Source: Anaerolineae bacterium (lineage in GTDB: Bacteria; Chloroflexota; Anaerolineae; 4572-78; NAK82). From it: 5,937 nucleotides of DNA. Within the stretch, counting starts at the first letter, position 1. Each line of letters begins with the position of its first letter. Position numbers and translations under genes: made by a program. Positions 1-5,937 of this stretch are shown here, piece after piece. The notes under the pieces were generated by a model. That model was not told the DNA's origin, did no database searches, and was given only the letters and a program-made list of their open reading frames with translations. The stretch covers positions 1 to 5,937 of the forward strand of contig JAUVPY010000192.1 in the NCBI GenBank assembly GCA_030598425.1, given 5' to 3'.

Positions 1-2334
1 ACGGTGGAGAGGGAGTACATCCAGGAGAGTGTAGAGTTGAGGGGTCGTATTGAAGCCGAGCGTGGAAAACGGCGACAAAGGATCATCATTGGGCTGGCAG
101 GCGGACTGATAATCGCCTTGTTCCTGACTTTTATGGCTTTCCAACAACGCCAAGAGTCGCTCCGGCAGGCCCGCAACGCTCAGCGTGAAGCCGCTGTCAA
201 CCATAGCTTGGTGCTGGCGGCCAACGCCCAGCAAGCCCAGGATACCGGGGAGGACGATCTGGCGTTGGCGTTGGCGCTGGAAGCGGTCAGCATTGACCAG
301 CCCCCGCCGGAAGCCAAACGTGCGTTGTCGGCAATTGCGCTGGGTCCGGGAACACGCGCCGTTTTCAAAGGGCACAGCAACGCTGCCAAGGGCGTCGCCT
401 TTGGCGCCGATGGCAAGACCGTTCTCTCAGGCAGTTGTGGCAAGCTTGACTCTGACAATGCCTGTATTCAGGGTGAATTGATTTTATGGGACGTGAGCGC
501 AGCTACAGAGACCGGGACTGAACTGCGCCGCTTTGAAGGGCATACAGGCTGGGTCAACAGTGTCACCTTCAGCCCAGATGGCAAAACTACTCTCTCAGGC
601 TCAGGCGATGGTACGCTTATCCTGTGGGACGTTGAAACGGGCGAGGTGATCCGCCGTTTTGAAGGTCACACGGGCGGTGTGAACAGCGTCGCCTTGAGCG
701 CAGACGGCCAGACGGCTCTCTCCGGCTCGAACGATACCACTCTGATCCTGTGGGATGTGACCACTGGCGAGGTGATCCGCCGCTTTGAAGGGCATACAGG
801 CCGGGTGACCTGTGTGGCCCTCAGCACTGATGGGCAAACCGCTCTCTCTGGCTCTGACGATACCAATCTGATTCTGTGGGATTTGGCTACCGGCGAGGTA
901 ATCCGCCTCTTTGAGGGGCATTTTTACGAAGTAAAAGGCGTGGTATTTAATCTCGATGGACGCACTATGCTGTCTACCGGCGATAATACGCTCCGTTTGT
1001 GGGACCTTGAAACGGGCTCGGAAATCCGCCAGCAACACTTTGGCGGTACGCCAACGTGTCTTGCGATTAGCCCGGACGGGCGTACCGTACTATTTGGCTT
1101 AGGCGGTTTGCGCCTGTGGGACATTGAGCGATGGCGGGAGTATCAGTGGTTGCTGGGCGGCTATACTGCCGATGTCGAGTCAATGTCTGCTGCGCTCAGC
1201 CCCGACGGACTCCTGACCTTTACCGGATCGTCCGACGGCAGCCTGAGGTTGTGGAACCTTGAAGGTCAAGCCAAGTTCCGTCGTTTCGAAACGGACGGCA
1301 CGCCATTTATTGCTGTGGACATCAGCCACGATGGACGTCGCCTGCTCACTGGCGACATGGCTGACGAAACAGTGTTGTGGGATATTGAGAGCGGTGAGGT
1401 CATCCGTCATTTTAAAGCCCACGAGGTTGCAGTTAGTCCGAATGGAGTGGCTTTCAGCCCGGACGGAAGTTTTGCGCTGGTCGGTTCCAGCGATGGTTTC
1501 GGCGGTTCGGGCGCTAAAAGTCTGATACTATGGAATACCGAAACCGGTGAGGAAATCCGCCGCTTTGAAGGACACAGATCTATTCTCAGAAGTGTGGCTC
1601 TCAGCCCTGATGGCCGCATGGCGCTCAGCGGCTCTCAAGGAGACGAAGGAGACGACTTGATTCTTTGGAACGTCGAGACCGGCGAGCAAATCCGCCGCTT
1701 TGATACTGACGATGATATAACGAGTATCGTTTTCAGCGCCGATGGAAGCCTCGCCCTCACCGGCTCGGTCTTTTCTTCCAATCTGACTCTTTGGGACGTA
1801 GCGAGCGGCAAGGAAATCCGCCGCTTTGAAGGGCATACAGGCTCAGGGTATGTATTTGACGTGGCCTTTGGTCCAGATGAAAGGACCGTACTCTCTGCCT
1901 CGGGCGATGGCAGCCTGATCCTGTGGGACGTTAAAACGGGCGATATCATCCGCCGCTACCTAGGGCACGATGACATGGTATGGGGTCTTGACATCAGCCC
2001 CGACGGACATTACGTACTTTCGGGTTCAAAGGATGGTTCCATTATCCTGTGGGATTTCGAGACGGGTGAGGAACTACGTCGCTTCGGCGGTCATACGGCA
2101 TTGGTACCTGGCCTGGTCTTTAGTCCCGACGGCCAGACCGCATTTTCGGTTTCGTTCGACGGCGCGCTCATCGAGTGGCAGATTGCCCATCTACCGCTGG
2201 ACGAGTTGATCGGCTGGACTCACGCCAACCGCTACGTCCGCGACCTGACCTGCGACGAACGGGCCCAGTACCGCGTCGAGCCGCTATGTAACGCCGAGGG
2301 GATTGTGCCGACAACTGTACCTGAGGATGGATAG
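1..2334 (+). CDS. STAND-type membrane-anchored WD40 repeat protein, C-terminal part (5' end outside window)
   Basis: The frame is open through the left edge, and the GTG at 4 has only three bases before it, so I treat the gene as 5'-truncated; residues below are counted from that GTG. The visible start (residues 2-26, ending in a basic KRRQR stretch) resembles the segment that follows the NACHT/STAND ATPase in WD40 proteins of this class. A hydrophobic helix at about 27-46 is a single membrane span. A charged, helical linker follows (47-115). Fourteen WD40 blades fill about 115-730, their closing Trp at residues 162, 208, 250, 292, 333, 372, 417, 459, 510, 555, 597, 641, 683 and 725; typical endings are LWD plus ETGEVIRRFEGH. 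The tail (about 731-776) has Cys750 and Cys762. WD40 propellers are protein-interaction scaffolds, so a sensor or ligand-binding role is likely; the ligand is unknown. The ATPase is inferred, not seen. Confidence 0.88.
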   Translation, partial: TVEREYIQESVELRGRIEAERGKRRQRIIIGLAGGLIIALFLTFMAFQQRQESLRQARNAQREAAVNHSLVLAANAQQAQDTGEDDLALALALEAVSIDQPPPEAKRALSAIALGPGTRAVFKGHSNAAKGVAFGADGKTVLSGSCGKLDSDNACIQGELILWDVSAATETGTELRRFEGHTGWVNSVTFSPDGKTTLSGSGDGTLILWDVETGEVIRRFEGHTGGVNSVALSADGQTALSGSNDTTLILWDVTTGEVIRRFEGHTGRVTCVALSTDGQTALSGSDDTNLILWDLATGEVIRLFEGHFYEVKGVVFNLDGRTMLSTGDNTLRLWDLETGSEIRQQHFGGTPTCLAISPDGRTVLFGLGGLRLWDIERWREYQWLLGGYTADVESMSAALSPDGLLTFTGSSDGSLRLWNLEGQAKFRRFETDGTPFIAVDISHDGRRLLTGDMADETVLWDIESGEVIRHFKAHEVAVSPNGVAFSPDGSFALVGSSDGFGGSGAKSLILWNTETGEEIRRFEGHRSILRSVALSPDGRMALSGSQGDEGDDLILWNVETGEQIRRFDTDDDITSIVFSADGSLALTGSVFSSNLTLWDVASGKEIRRFEGHTGSGYVFDVAFGPDERTVLSASGDGSLILWDVKTGDIIRRYLGHDDMVWGLDISPDGHYVLSGSKDGSIILWDFETGEELRRFGGHTALVPGLVFSPDGQTAFSVSFDGALIEWQIAHLPLDELIGWTHANRYVRDLTCDERAQYRVEPLCNAEGIVPTTVPEDG
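79..141 (+). other. Predicted single transmembrane helix of the WD40 protein
   Basis: Codons 26-46 encode a run of about 20 hydrophobic residues (IIIGLAGGLIIALFLTFMAF). Five Arg/Lys lie within the seven residues just before it (20-26); after it, Arg is more dispersed (49, 54, 57, 61). By the positive-inside rule this favours the N-terminal side in the cytoplasm and the WD40 domain outside, but the bias is modest. Confidence 0.75.
526..549 (+). repeat. 24-bp exact direct repeat, copy 1 (WD40 blade junction)
   Basis: This copy begins CGCCGCTTTGAAGGG and ends CATACAGGC, encoding RRFEGHTG. Identical 24-bp copies lie at 778-801 and 1819-1842, and near-copies at about 653-676 and 1557-1577. It marks the junction between adjacent blades. 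Confidence 0.85.
778..801 (+). repeat. 24-bp exact direct repeat, copy 2
   Basis: Identical to 526-549 and 1819-1842, and at the same place in its blade (RRFEGHTG). The identity includes synonymous positions, which suggests recent duplication or conversion among blades. Confidence 0.85.
1819..1842 (+). repeat. 24-bp exact direct repeat, copy 3
   Basis: Identical to 526-549 and 778-801 although about 1 kb from the nearest of them, at the boundary between blades 11 and 12 in the second half of the array. In-frame recombination between copies would add or remove whole blades. Confidence 0.85.
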
Positions 2335-2485
2335 CAAACGATTGTACACCGCCTGTACGGATGGCACTGTGCGGGTGTACATGATGGATGTCGACAAGTT
2401 GCTAACTCTGGCACAATCCTGGGTTTTTCGATCCCTGACGGACGAGGAATGCAGACAATATTTACATTTTGAAGAGTGCCCGTAA
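2321..2485 (+). pseudogene. Remnant of the C-terminal end of a second WD40 protein
   Basis: In frame 2, overlapping the last bases of the preceding gene (which is in frame 1), the sequence encodes about 54 residues: most of a final WD40 blade (DSKRLYTACTDGTVRVY) and then a tail with LLTLAQ, RSLTDEECRQYLHFEECP and a TAA stop at 2483-2485. I recognise this tail type (LA-x-S, then RSLT-EEC-x-YLH, ending in CP) as a standard C-terminus of STAND/WD40 proteins. It differs from the tail of the preceding gene, so this is the end of another gene. The rest of that protein is missing, there is no ribosome binding site, and the SPDG turn has decayed to RMDS. A simple frameshift of the first gene is unlikely, since that gene already has its own complete tail. 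The left limit of homology, about 2318-2327, is approximate. Confidence 0.72.
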
Positions 2486-2508
2486 ATACCGCAATTTGGT
2501 AACTTTGA

Positions 2509-2514
2509 TATAAG
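2509..2514 (+). promoter_or_regulatory. Possible -10 element upstream of the cyclase–NB-ARC–TPR gene
   Basis: TATAAG lies in the AT-rich 82-bp gap, 53 bases before the ATG at 2568. No convincing -35 hexamer sits 16-18 bases upstream (ATACCG there), so this is only a candidate. Confidence 0.2.
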
Positions 2515-2532
2515 TTGATGGTGAGAACAAGG

Positions 2533-2560
2533 TATCTCTCAAGAGAAGATAACGATTTTT
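2533..2560 (+). terminator. Weak hairpin followed by a T-run in the intergenic gap
   Basis: TATCTCTC (2533-2540) can pair with GAGAAGATA (2543-2551) if one A is bulged, and five Ts follow at 2556-2560. The stem is short and AT-rich, and its loop is tight, so as a terminator it would be weak. The only purine-rich, Shine-Dalgarno-like stretch (AGAGAAG, 2542-2548) lies in the 3' arm and is about 19 bases from the ATG, too far for normal use. It may terminate the upstream transcript, act as a leader hairpin, or be chance. Confidence 0.25.
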
Positions 2561-2567
2561 AGCTGAT

Positions 2568-5500
2568 ATGGAAACCTCCCAACCTGGCTATAACGACCTA
2601 CCCGAGGGCACCGTCACCTTCCTGTTCACCGACATAGAAGGCTCGACCCAACTGCTGAGCCAGCTGCGCGATCAGTATGCGACCTTGCTGGCTGACCAGC
2701 GCCGTATTCTACGAGAAGCATTTATCAATTGGCACGGGCAGGAGGTGGACACCCAAGGCGATGCCTTCTTCGTCTCTTTCCCGCGTGCCACGGGTGCAGT
2801 TTCAGCAGTCGTAGAGATTCAGCGTGCGTTGGCCCAGCATCAGTGGCCCGAAGGAGTCAAAGTGCGCGTGCGCATGGGCCTGCACACCGGCGAGCCGATC
2901 GTCGCCCGCACCGGCTATATCGGGATGGACGTGCACCGGGCGGTCCGCATCGCCCATGTGGGTCATGGCGGCCAGGTGCTGCTCTCGGAGACCACAGCCG
3001 CGCTGATGCGGGATAAATTGCCTGAGGGTATCGGCTTGCGCGATTTGGGTGAACATCACCTGAAAGACCTGCAACGTCCCGAACACTTACATCAACTGGT
3101 GATTCCAGATTTACGGTACAAGTTTCCTCCCCTTAAATCCCTGGATACACATCCCAATAACCTGCCGGTGCAACTGACAAGTTTCGTCGGGCGGGAAGTT
3201 GAGATGGCACAGGTCAAGCAACTGATTGAACAGGAGCGCCTGCTCACGCTTACCGGACCAGGTGGCTCCGGCAAGACACGCTTGGCTTTACAGGTAGCCG
3301 CCGAGCTTACGGAAGATTTTCCCGAGGGTATTTTCCTTGTCCGCCTGACTCCAATCAAAAACCACAGCCTAGTCATCCCCACTATTGCGCAAACACTTGG
3401 CCTACACGATCAGGGGAAGGGGACCATGATGGAAACCTTGACCGAATGGTTGGCTAACAAGCAGATACTTCTATTACTCAACAACTTTGAACATGTGATC
3501 CCTGCAGCTCCTGAATTAACCAAAGTACTGGCAGCCAGTTTGCAGGTCAAGATGCTAGTCACCAGTCGAGAAGCTCTACATCTGCGTGGTGAGCAGGAAT
3601 ATCCGATTCAACCGCTAACGCTGCCTGATTTGGAGCATTTACCACCTGTAGAGGTACTTTCCGCAGTGCCAGCCGTAGAATTATTCACCCAACGAGCCCG
3701 AGCTGTACAAACCAGTTTTGTTCTGACCGACAATAACGCCTCAACAGTGTCTGAAATCTGCTCCCGTCTAGACGGACTGCCGCTAGCGATCGAGCTGGCT
3801 GCGGCCCGAATCAAGCTGCTCCCTCCTGATGCACTTCTGAAGAGGCTTGTTCAGGCGAATGGACGTGCCTCGCTGCGCCTGCTGGCAGGGGGACCACGCG
3901 ATGCTCCGGAACGACACCGTACACTACGCGCCACAATTGAGTGGAGCTATGACCTTCTGGATAGCGCCGAACAATGGTTGTTCCGGAATCTTTCGCTATT
4001 TGTGGGTGGATTTACCTTACCGGCAGCGGAAGTGGTGTGCTGCGCTCAGGTAAATCACATCACGACAGTCCCATTGGAAACACCCTTGGGAGATGTGGTA
4101 GAAGGGGTTGCATCCTTGCTTAATAAGAGCCTGTTGCGACATGAGCTGGCAGAAGATAGCGAACCACGTTTTAATATTCTGGAGATGGTTCGCTCCTATG
4201 CACTTGAGAAGTTGGTTGAGAGCGGGCAAGAGGAGCGCAGCCGTGAGAGACACGCCAATTACTTCTTGGAGCTTGCAGAAACAGCTTCACACATGCTGCA
4301 AGGACCACAACAAAAAACATGGTTCGAACAACTGGAAAGAGAACACAACAATTTACGAACCGCGCTGGAATGGTTCTTACAGCAGGCTGAAGGTAAAACC
4401 CTCCTGCACACTAAGGCCGAGGAATCGGGATTGAGAATGACGGCAGCCCTCTGGCGATTCTGGGACACACACGGTTACGTGAGTGAAGGGCGTAGATGGT
4501 TAGAAAGAGCTTTGGCGGCAGGTGATGCACAAATCAACGAACGCGTCGACGCGTTGAACGGTACCGCATACCTGGCAATGCGGCAGGCTGATGTTGATGA
4601 AGCTATTAAAATCTATGATGAGAGCCTGGCTTTGGCTCGCCAGCTAGGCTACGAGCGGGGAATCGCCGTTGCTCTCAACGGCCTTTGGTACATGCATGAA
4701 ATCTTAGGAGATATTGATCTGATGGAATCGCTGGTCGCAGAGAGCCTAGATATTTGGCGAGAGCTGGGAGACAAACACGGTATCGCCCAGACACTAGGGC
4801 CTCTCGCACATTGCGCAGCCTCCCGCTATGATTTCAAGCAGTCGAAAAGGCTTTATCAAGAAAGTTTGGCATTGTTCCAAGAGGTTGGAGATCAACGCGA
4901 GATTGCGGGAGCTTTATGGAACTTAGGCGACCTGGCTTCACGCGTTGGAGACTGCATCCAGGCCAAGGATCTTTTTAAAGAAAGCCTGGTCAACTATCGA
5001 GAGCTTAAGGATATCCACGGAATTGCCACCCAACTCCGCTCCTTGGGAGAAGTGGCGCGCTGCCAGGGTAATACAGAACGAGCTCTTGTTTATTTGGAAG
5101 AAGGGCTGTCCACTTTTCGGGAGATAGAAGACAAGACATGCACCTCACATACACTCCTCAGTATGGCCCGCGTCGCTCTCGACCAGGGAAAGCTTAGACA
5201 AGCGAGCTCGATTGCCCAGGAGAGTTTGGAGATGTGCCAACAGTTCGGTTATACCCTTGTTCAATCGCGCATACATACGTTACTCGGACTTTGCGATCTG
5301 GCTCAAGACGATGCTTGTTCGGCCATGGATCATTTCCGGGAGAGTCTCAGCCTGTTGCAAAAATTAGATGACTTTGAAGGTATCCCGGCAAACCTGGACG
5401 GTATAGCGAGATTAGCCATCTCTGAAGGAGAATATACCCGGGCAGCCCGGCTTTTTGCTGCCAGCAGCGCCCTACGCACCAGGCTAGGGATAACCCTTCA

Positions 5501-5663
5501 CCTAGTCGATCTGACAGACGTCGAGCTGCTTCTTGCGACAACGCGGGAAGGGCTCGGTGAAATAAGTTATCAAACCGCCATTTCCGCAGGGAGTCAGCTG
5601 ACTCTGGAAGAGGCGCTTGATCTGGCATTGGAAAGCGATGCACAGGATTCGAAAAATGGATAA
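2568..5663 (+). CDS. Class III nucleotide cyclase–NB-ARC ATPase–TPR signalling protein
   Basis: This is a complete 1031-residue protein. The ATG at 2568 is the first start after an in-frame TAA (2550-2552) and places GTVTFLFTDIEGST at residues 14-27, as usual for the family; no good ribosome binding site precedes it. Domains in order: cyclase (about 12-180) with candidate metal Asp22 and Asp65 and the segment HGGQVLLS (133-140); NB-ARC/STAND ATPase (about 200-430) with Walker A GPGGSGKT (230-237), sensor-like TSR (332-334) and GLPL (403-406); a winged-helix region (about 448-565); a helical stretch ending in GRRWLERAL (641-649); roughly eight TPR-like units of about 40 residues (655-970); and the family's usual end, LTLEEALDLALE. 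It should be a soluble switch: TPRs sense, the ATPase gates, the cyclase signals. No DNA-binding HTH is visible at the C-terminus, unlike LuxR-type relatives. Oddities: Asn305 sits where the Walker B Asp is expected (LLLLNNFEH), and the purine-selecting cyclase residues appear to be missing. Enzymatic activity is therefore uncertain. Confidence 0.93.
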   Translation: METSQPGYNDLPEGTVTFLFTDIEGSTQLLSQLRDQYATLLADQRRILREAFINWHGQEVDTQGDAFFVSFPRATGAVSAVVEIQRALAQHQWPEGVKVRVRMGLHTGEPIVARTGYIGMDVHRAVRIAHVGHGGQVLLSETTAALMRDKLPEGIGLRDLGEHHLKDLQRPEHLHQLVIPDLRYKFPPLKSLDTHPNNLPVQLTSFVGREVEMAQVKQLIEQERLLTLTGPGGSGKTRLALQVAAELTEDFPEGIFLVRLTPIKNHSLVIPTIAQTLGLHDQGKGTMMETLTEWLANKQILLLLNNFEHVIPAAPELTKVLAASLQVKMLVTSREALHLRGEQEYPIQPLTLPDLEHLPPVEVLSAVPAVELFTQRARAVQTSFVLTDNNASTVSEICSRLDGLPLAIELAAARIKLLPPDALLKRLVQANGRASLRLLAGGPRDAPERHRTLRATIEWSYDLLDSAEQWLFRNLSLFVGGFTLPAAEVVCCAQVNHITTVPLETPLGDVVEGVASLLNKSLLRHELAEDSEPRFNILEMVRSYALEKLVESGQEERSRERHANYFLELAETASHMLQGPQQKTWFEQLEREHNNLRTALEWFLQQAEGKTLLHTKAEESGLRMTAALWRFWDTHGYVSEGRRWLERALAAGDAQINERVDALNGTAYLAMRQADVDEAIKIYDESLALARQLGYERGIAVALNGLWYMHEILGDIDLMESLVAESLDIWRELGDKHGIAQTLGPLAHCAASRYDFKQSKRLYQESLALFQEVGDQREIAGALWNLGDLASRVGDCIQAKDLFKESLVNYRELKDIHGIATQLRSLGEVARCQGNTERALVYLEEGLSTFREIEDKTCTSHTLLSMARVALDQGKLRQASSIAQESLEMCQQFGYTLVQSRIHTLLGLCDLAQDDACSAMDHFRESLSLLQKLDDFEGIPANLDGIARLAISEGEYTRAARLFAASSALRTRLGITLHLVDLTDVELLLATTREGLGEISYQTAISAGSQLTLEEALDLALESDAQDSKNG
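2607..2690 (+). repeat. 84-bp near-identical tract shared with the downstream cyclase gene, copy A
   Basis: Aligned without gaps to 5680-5763, there are 5 mismatches in 84 bases (my count). It encodes the first cyclase strand and the following helix. The weaker similarity continues to 2864 with 48 mismatches in 174 bases. Confidence 0.9.
5644..5647 (+). promoter_or_regulatory. Ribosome binding site for the downstream cyclase gene
   Basis: AGGA lies within the end of the preceding gene, with eight bases between it and the ATG at 5656. This favours 5656 over the in-frame ATG at 5638, which has a purine stretch only two bases before it. Confidence 0.55.
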
Positions 5664-5937
5664 TTTTGCATTCCCCAGCGGCACCGTCACCTTCCTGTTC
5701 TCCGACATCGAAGGCTCGACCCAGCTGCTGAGCCAGCTGCGCGACCAGTATGCGATCTTGCTGTCAGACCAGCGCCGCATCCTGCGAGAAGCCTTTGTCA
5801 CCTGGCACGGGCAGGAGGTAGACACCCAGGGTGATGCTTTCTTTGTGGCCTTCCCGCGCGCGACTGAGGCCGTTTCTGCAGTGGTGGAAATCCAACGCGC
5901 ACTGGCTACCCACACCTGGCCTCAGGACGTAGAGGTG
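5656..5937 (+). CDS. Second class III cyclase-domain protein, N-terminal part (3' end outside window)
   Basis: Ninety-four codons are visible in frame 1, running off the right edge. The ATG overlaps the preceding gene by 8 bp (ATGGATAA), which points to co-transcription and translational coupling. After a short leader the protein enters GTVTFLFSDIEGSTQLL and matches the cyclase domain of the preceding gene at 75 of 89 residues by my count. Candidate metal ligands Asp18 (in FSDIEG) and Asp61 (in QGDAFF) are present, and as in its neighbour Asp replaces the purine-selecting Lys four residues before the second metal Asp. The rest is unseen: by family habit an ATPase plus TPR or WD40 repeats should follow, but that is inference. 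An alternative start at 5638 would add six residues. Confidence 0.9.
   Translation, partial: MDNFAFPSGTVTFLFSDIEGSTQLLSQLRDQYAILLSDQRRILREAFVTWHGQEVDTQGDAFFVAFPRATEAVSAVVEIQRALATHTWPQDVEV
5680..5763 (+). repeat. 84-bp near-identical tract shared with the upstream cyclase gene, copy B
   Basis: This is the counterpart of 2607-2690, offset by 3073 bases in direct orientation. Upstream of it the two genes share only the CCC proline codon; downstream, similarity drops abruptly to about 72%. Recombination between the copies would delete one gene's length and leave a fused cyclase gene. Confidence 0.9.

Larger units (their letters stand above)
346..2190 (+). repeat. Array of 14 WD40 repeats (probably two seven-bladed propellers)
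   Basis: The spacing of the closing Trp is 39-51 residues and most often 42 (successive gaps 46, 42, 42, 41, 39, 45, 42, 51, 45, 42, 44, 42, 42), as expected for WD40 blades. Each unit runs roughly as GH, then SPDG, then SGS, then ILWD. Blades 2-4 are the most alike. Blade 1 has an insertion with two Cys (145 and 154), and blade 9 has a Gly-rich insertion (about 497-505). Blades 5, 6 and 7 are the most diverged and lack the GH element. The fourteenth ends in EW instead of LWD. Fourteen blades fit two seven-bladed rings, with the break near residue 425; that division is inferred. Confidence 0.85.

Noticed and set aside
4..6. GTG as a true start of the WD40 gene
   Set aside because: It lies three bases from the window edge with the frame still open, and the family normally has a large ATPase part before the membrane helix; it is more likely an internal Val codon.
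601..1038. Long open frames on the minus strand through the WD40 region (also 1528-1836 and 1635-1949)
   Set aside because: They mirror the repeat period of the sense gene, giving repetitive antisense peptides with no recognisable domain and no ribosome binding site.
526..1842. CRISPR-like spaced repeats
   Set aside because: The 24-bp copies are irregularly spaced, lie within a coding frame and encode the same WD40 motif.
2303..2485. A genuine 60-residue gene starting at TTG
   Set aside because: It encodes only the end of a WD40 protein, overlaps the previous gene and has no ribosome binding site; a remnant explains it better.
2290..2485. A frameshift splitting one continuous WD40 protein
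   Set aside because: The first frame already ends in a complete family-type tail (LTC to EPLC), and the second begins in mid-blade with a different tail, so joining them does not give a normal protein.
5638..5640. In-frame ATG as start of the second cyclase gene
   Set aside because: It has no suitably spaced ribosome binding site, whereas AGGA is well placed for the ATG at 5656.
2568..5937. A known anti-phage cyclase (Pycsar) or CBASS operon
   Set aside because: No cyclic-nucleotide-binding effector, membrane-disrupting protein or other defence gene is visible; the architecture fits a general STAND signalling array.

Overview
The window reads as a fragment of a tandem array of large STAND-type signalling proteins, all on the + strand. 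No ribosomal, tRNA, mobile-element or CRISPR sequence is visible. Class III cyclase–NB-ARC–TPR proteins and membrane-anchored STAND–WD40 proteins with these particular C-terminal tails are, from my knowledge of the families, especially common in filamentous Chloroflexota (Anaerolineae and relatives). I therefore suggest that kind of organism, with moderate confidence and from protein architecture only.

Layout: (1) Positions 1-2334 hold the C-terminal part of a STAND/WD40 protein cut by the left edge: one transmembrane helix, a short linker, 14 WD40 blades (most simply two seven-bladed propellers) and a cysteine-containing tail. (2) About 2321-2485 is in another frame and encodes only the last part of a different WD40 protein, a decayed remnant of a second gene of the same type. 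(3) Positions 2486-2567 are the only intergenic gap, with a weak hairpin followed by a T-run and at best a poor promoter. (4) Positions 2568-5663 are a complete 1031-residue protein: class III nucleotide cyclase domain, NB-ARC ATPase, winged-helix region, TPR array. (5) From 5656 to the right edge is the start of another cyclase-headed gene, overlapping the previous one by 8 bp. Its first 89 alignable residues are about 84% identical to the cyclase domain of gene 4.

How they may work together (inference): each large protein joins a sensor scaffold (WD40 or TPR) to a nucleotide-driven switch, and two of them carry a cyclase-like output domain. The cyclase domain of the complete gene lacks the usual purine-selecting residues, and its ATPase has Asn where the Walker B Asp is expected, so activity cannot be assumed. 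The main points of interest are signs of array turnover: a leftover WD40 C-terminus, and a sharply bounded, nearly identical 84-bp tract shared by the two cyclase genes that looks like gene conversion.
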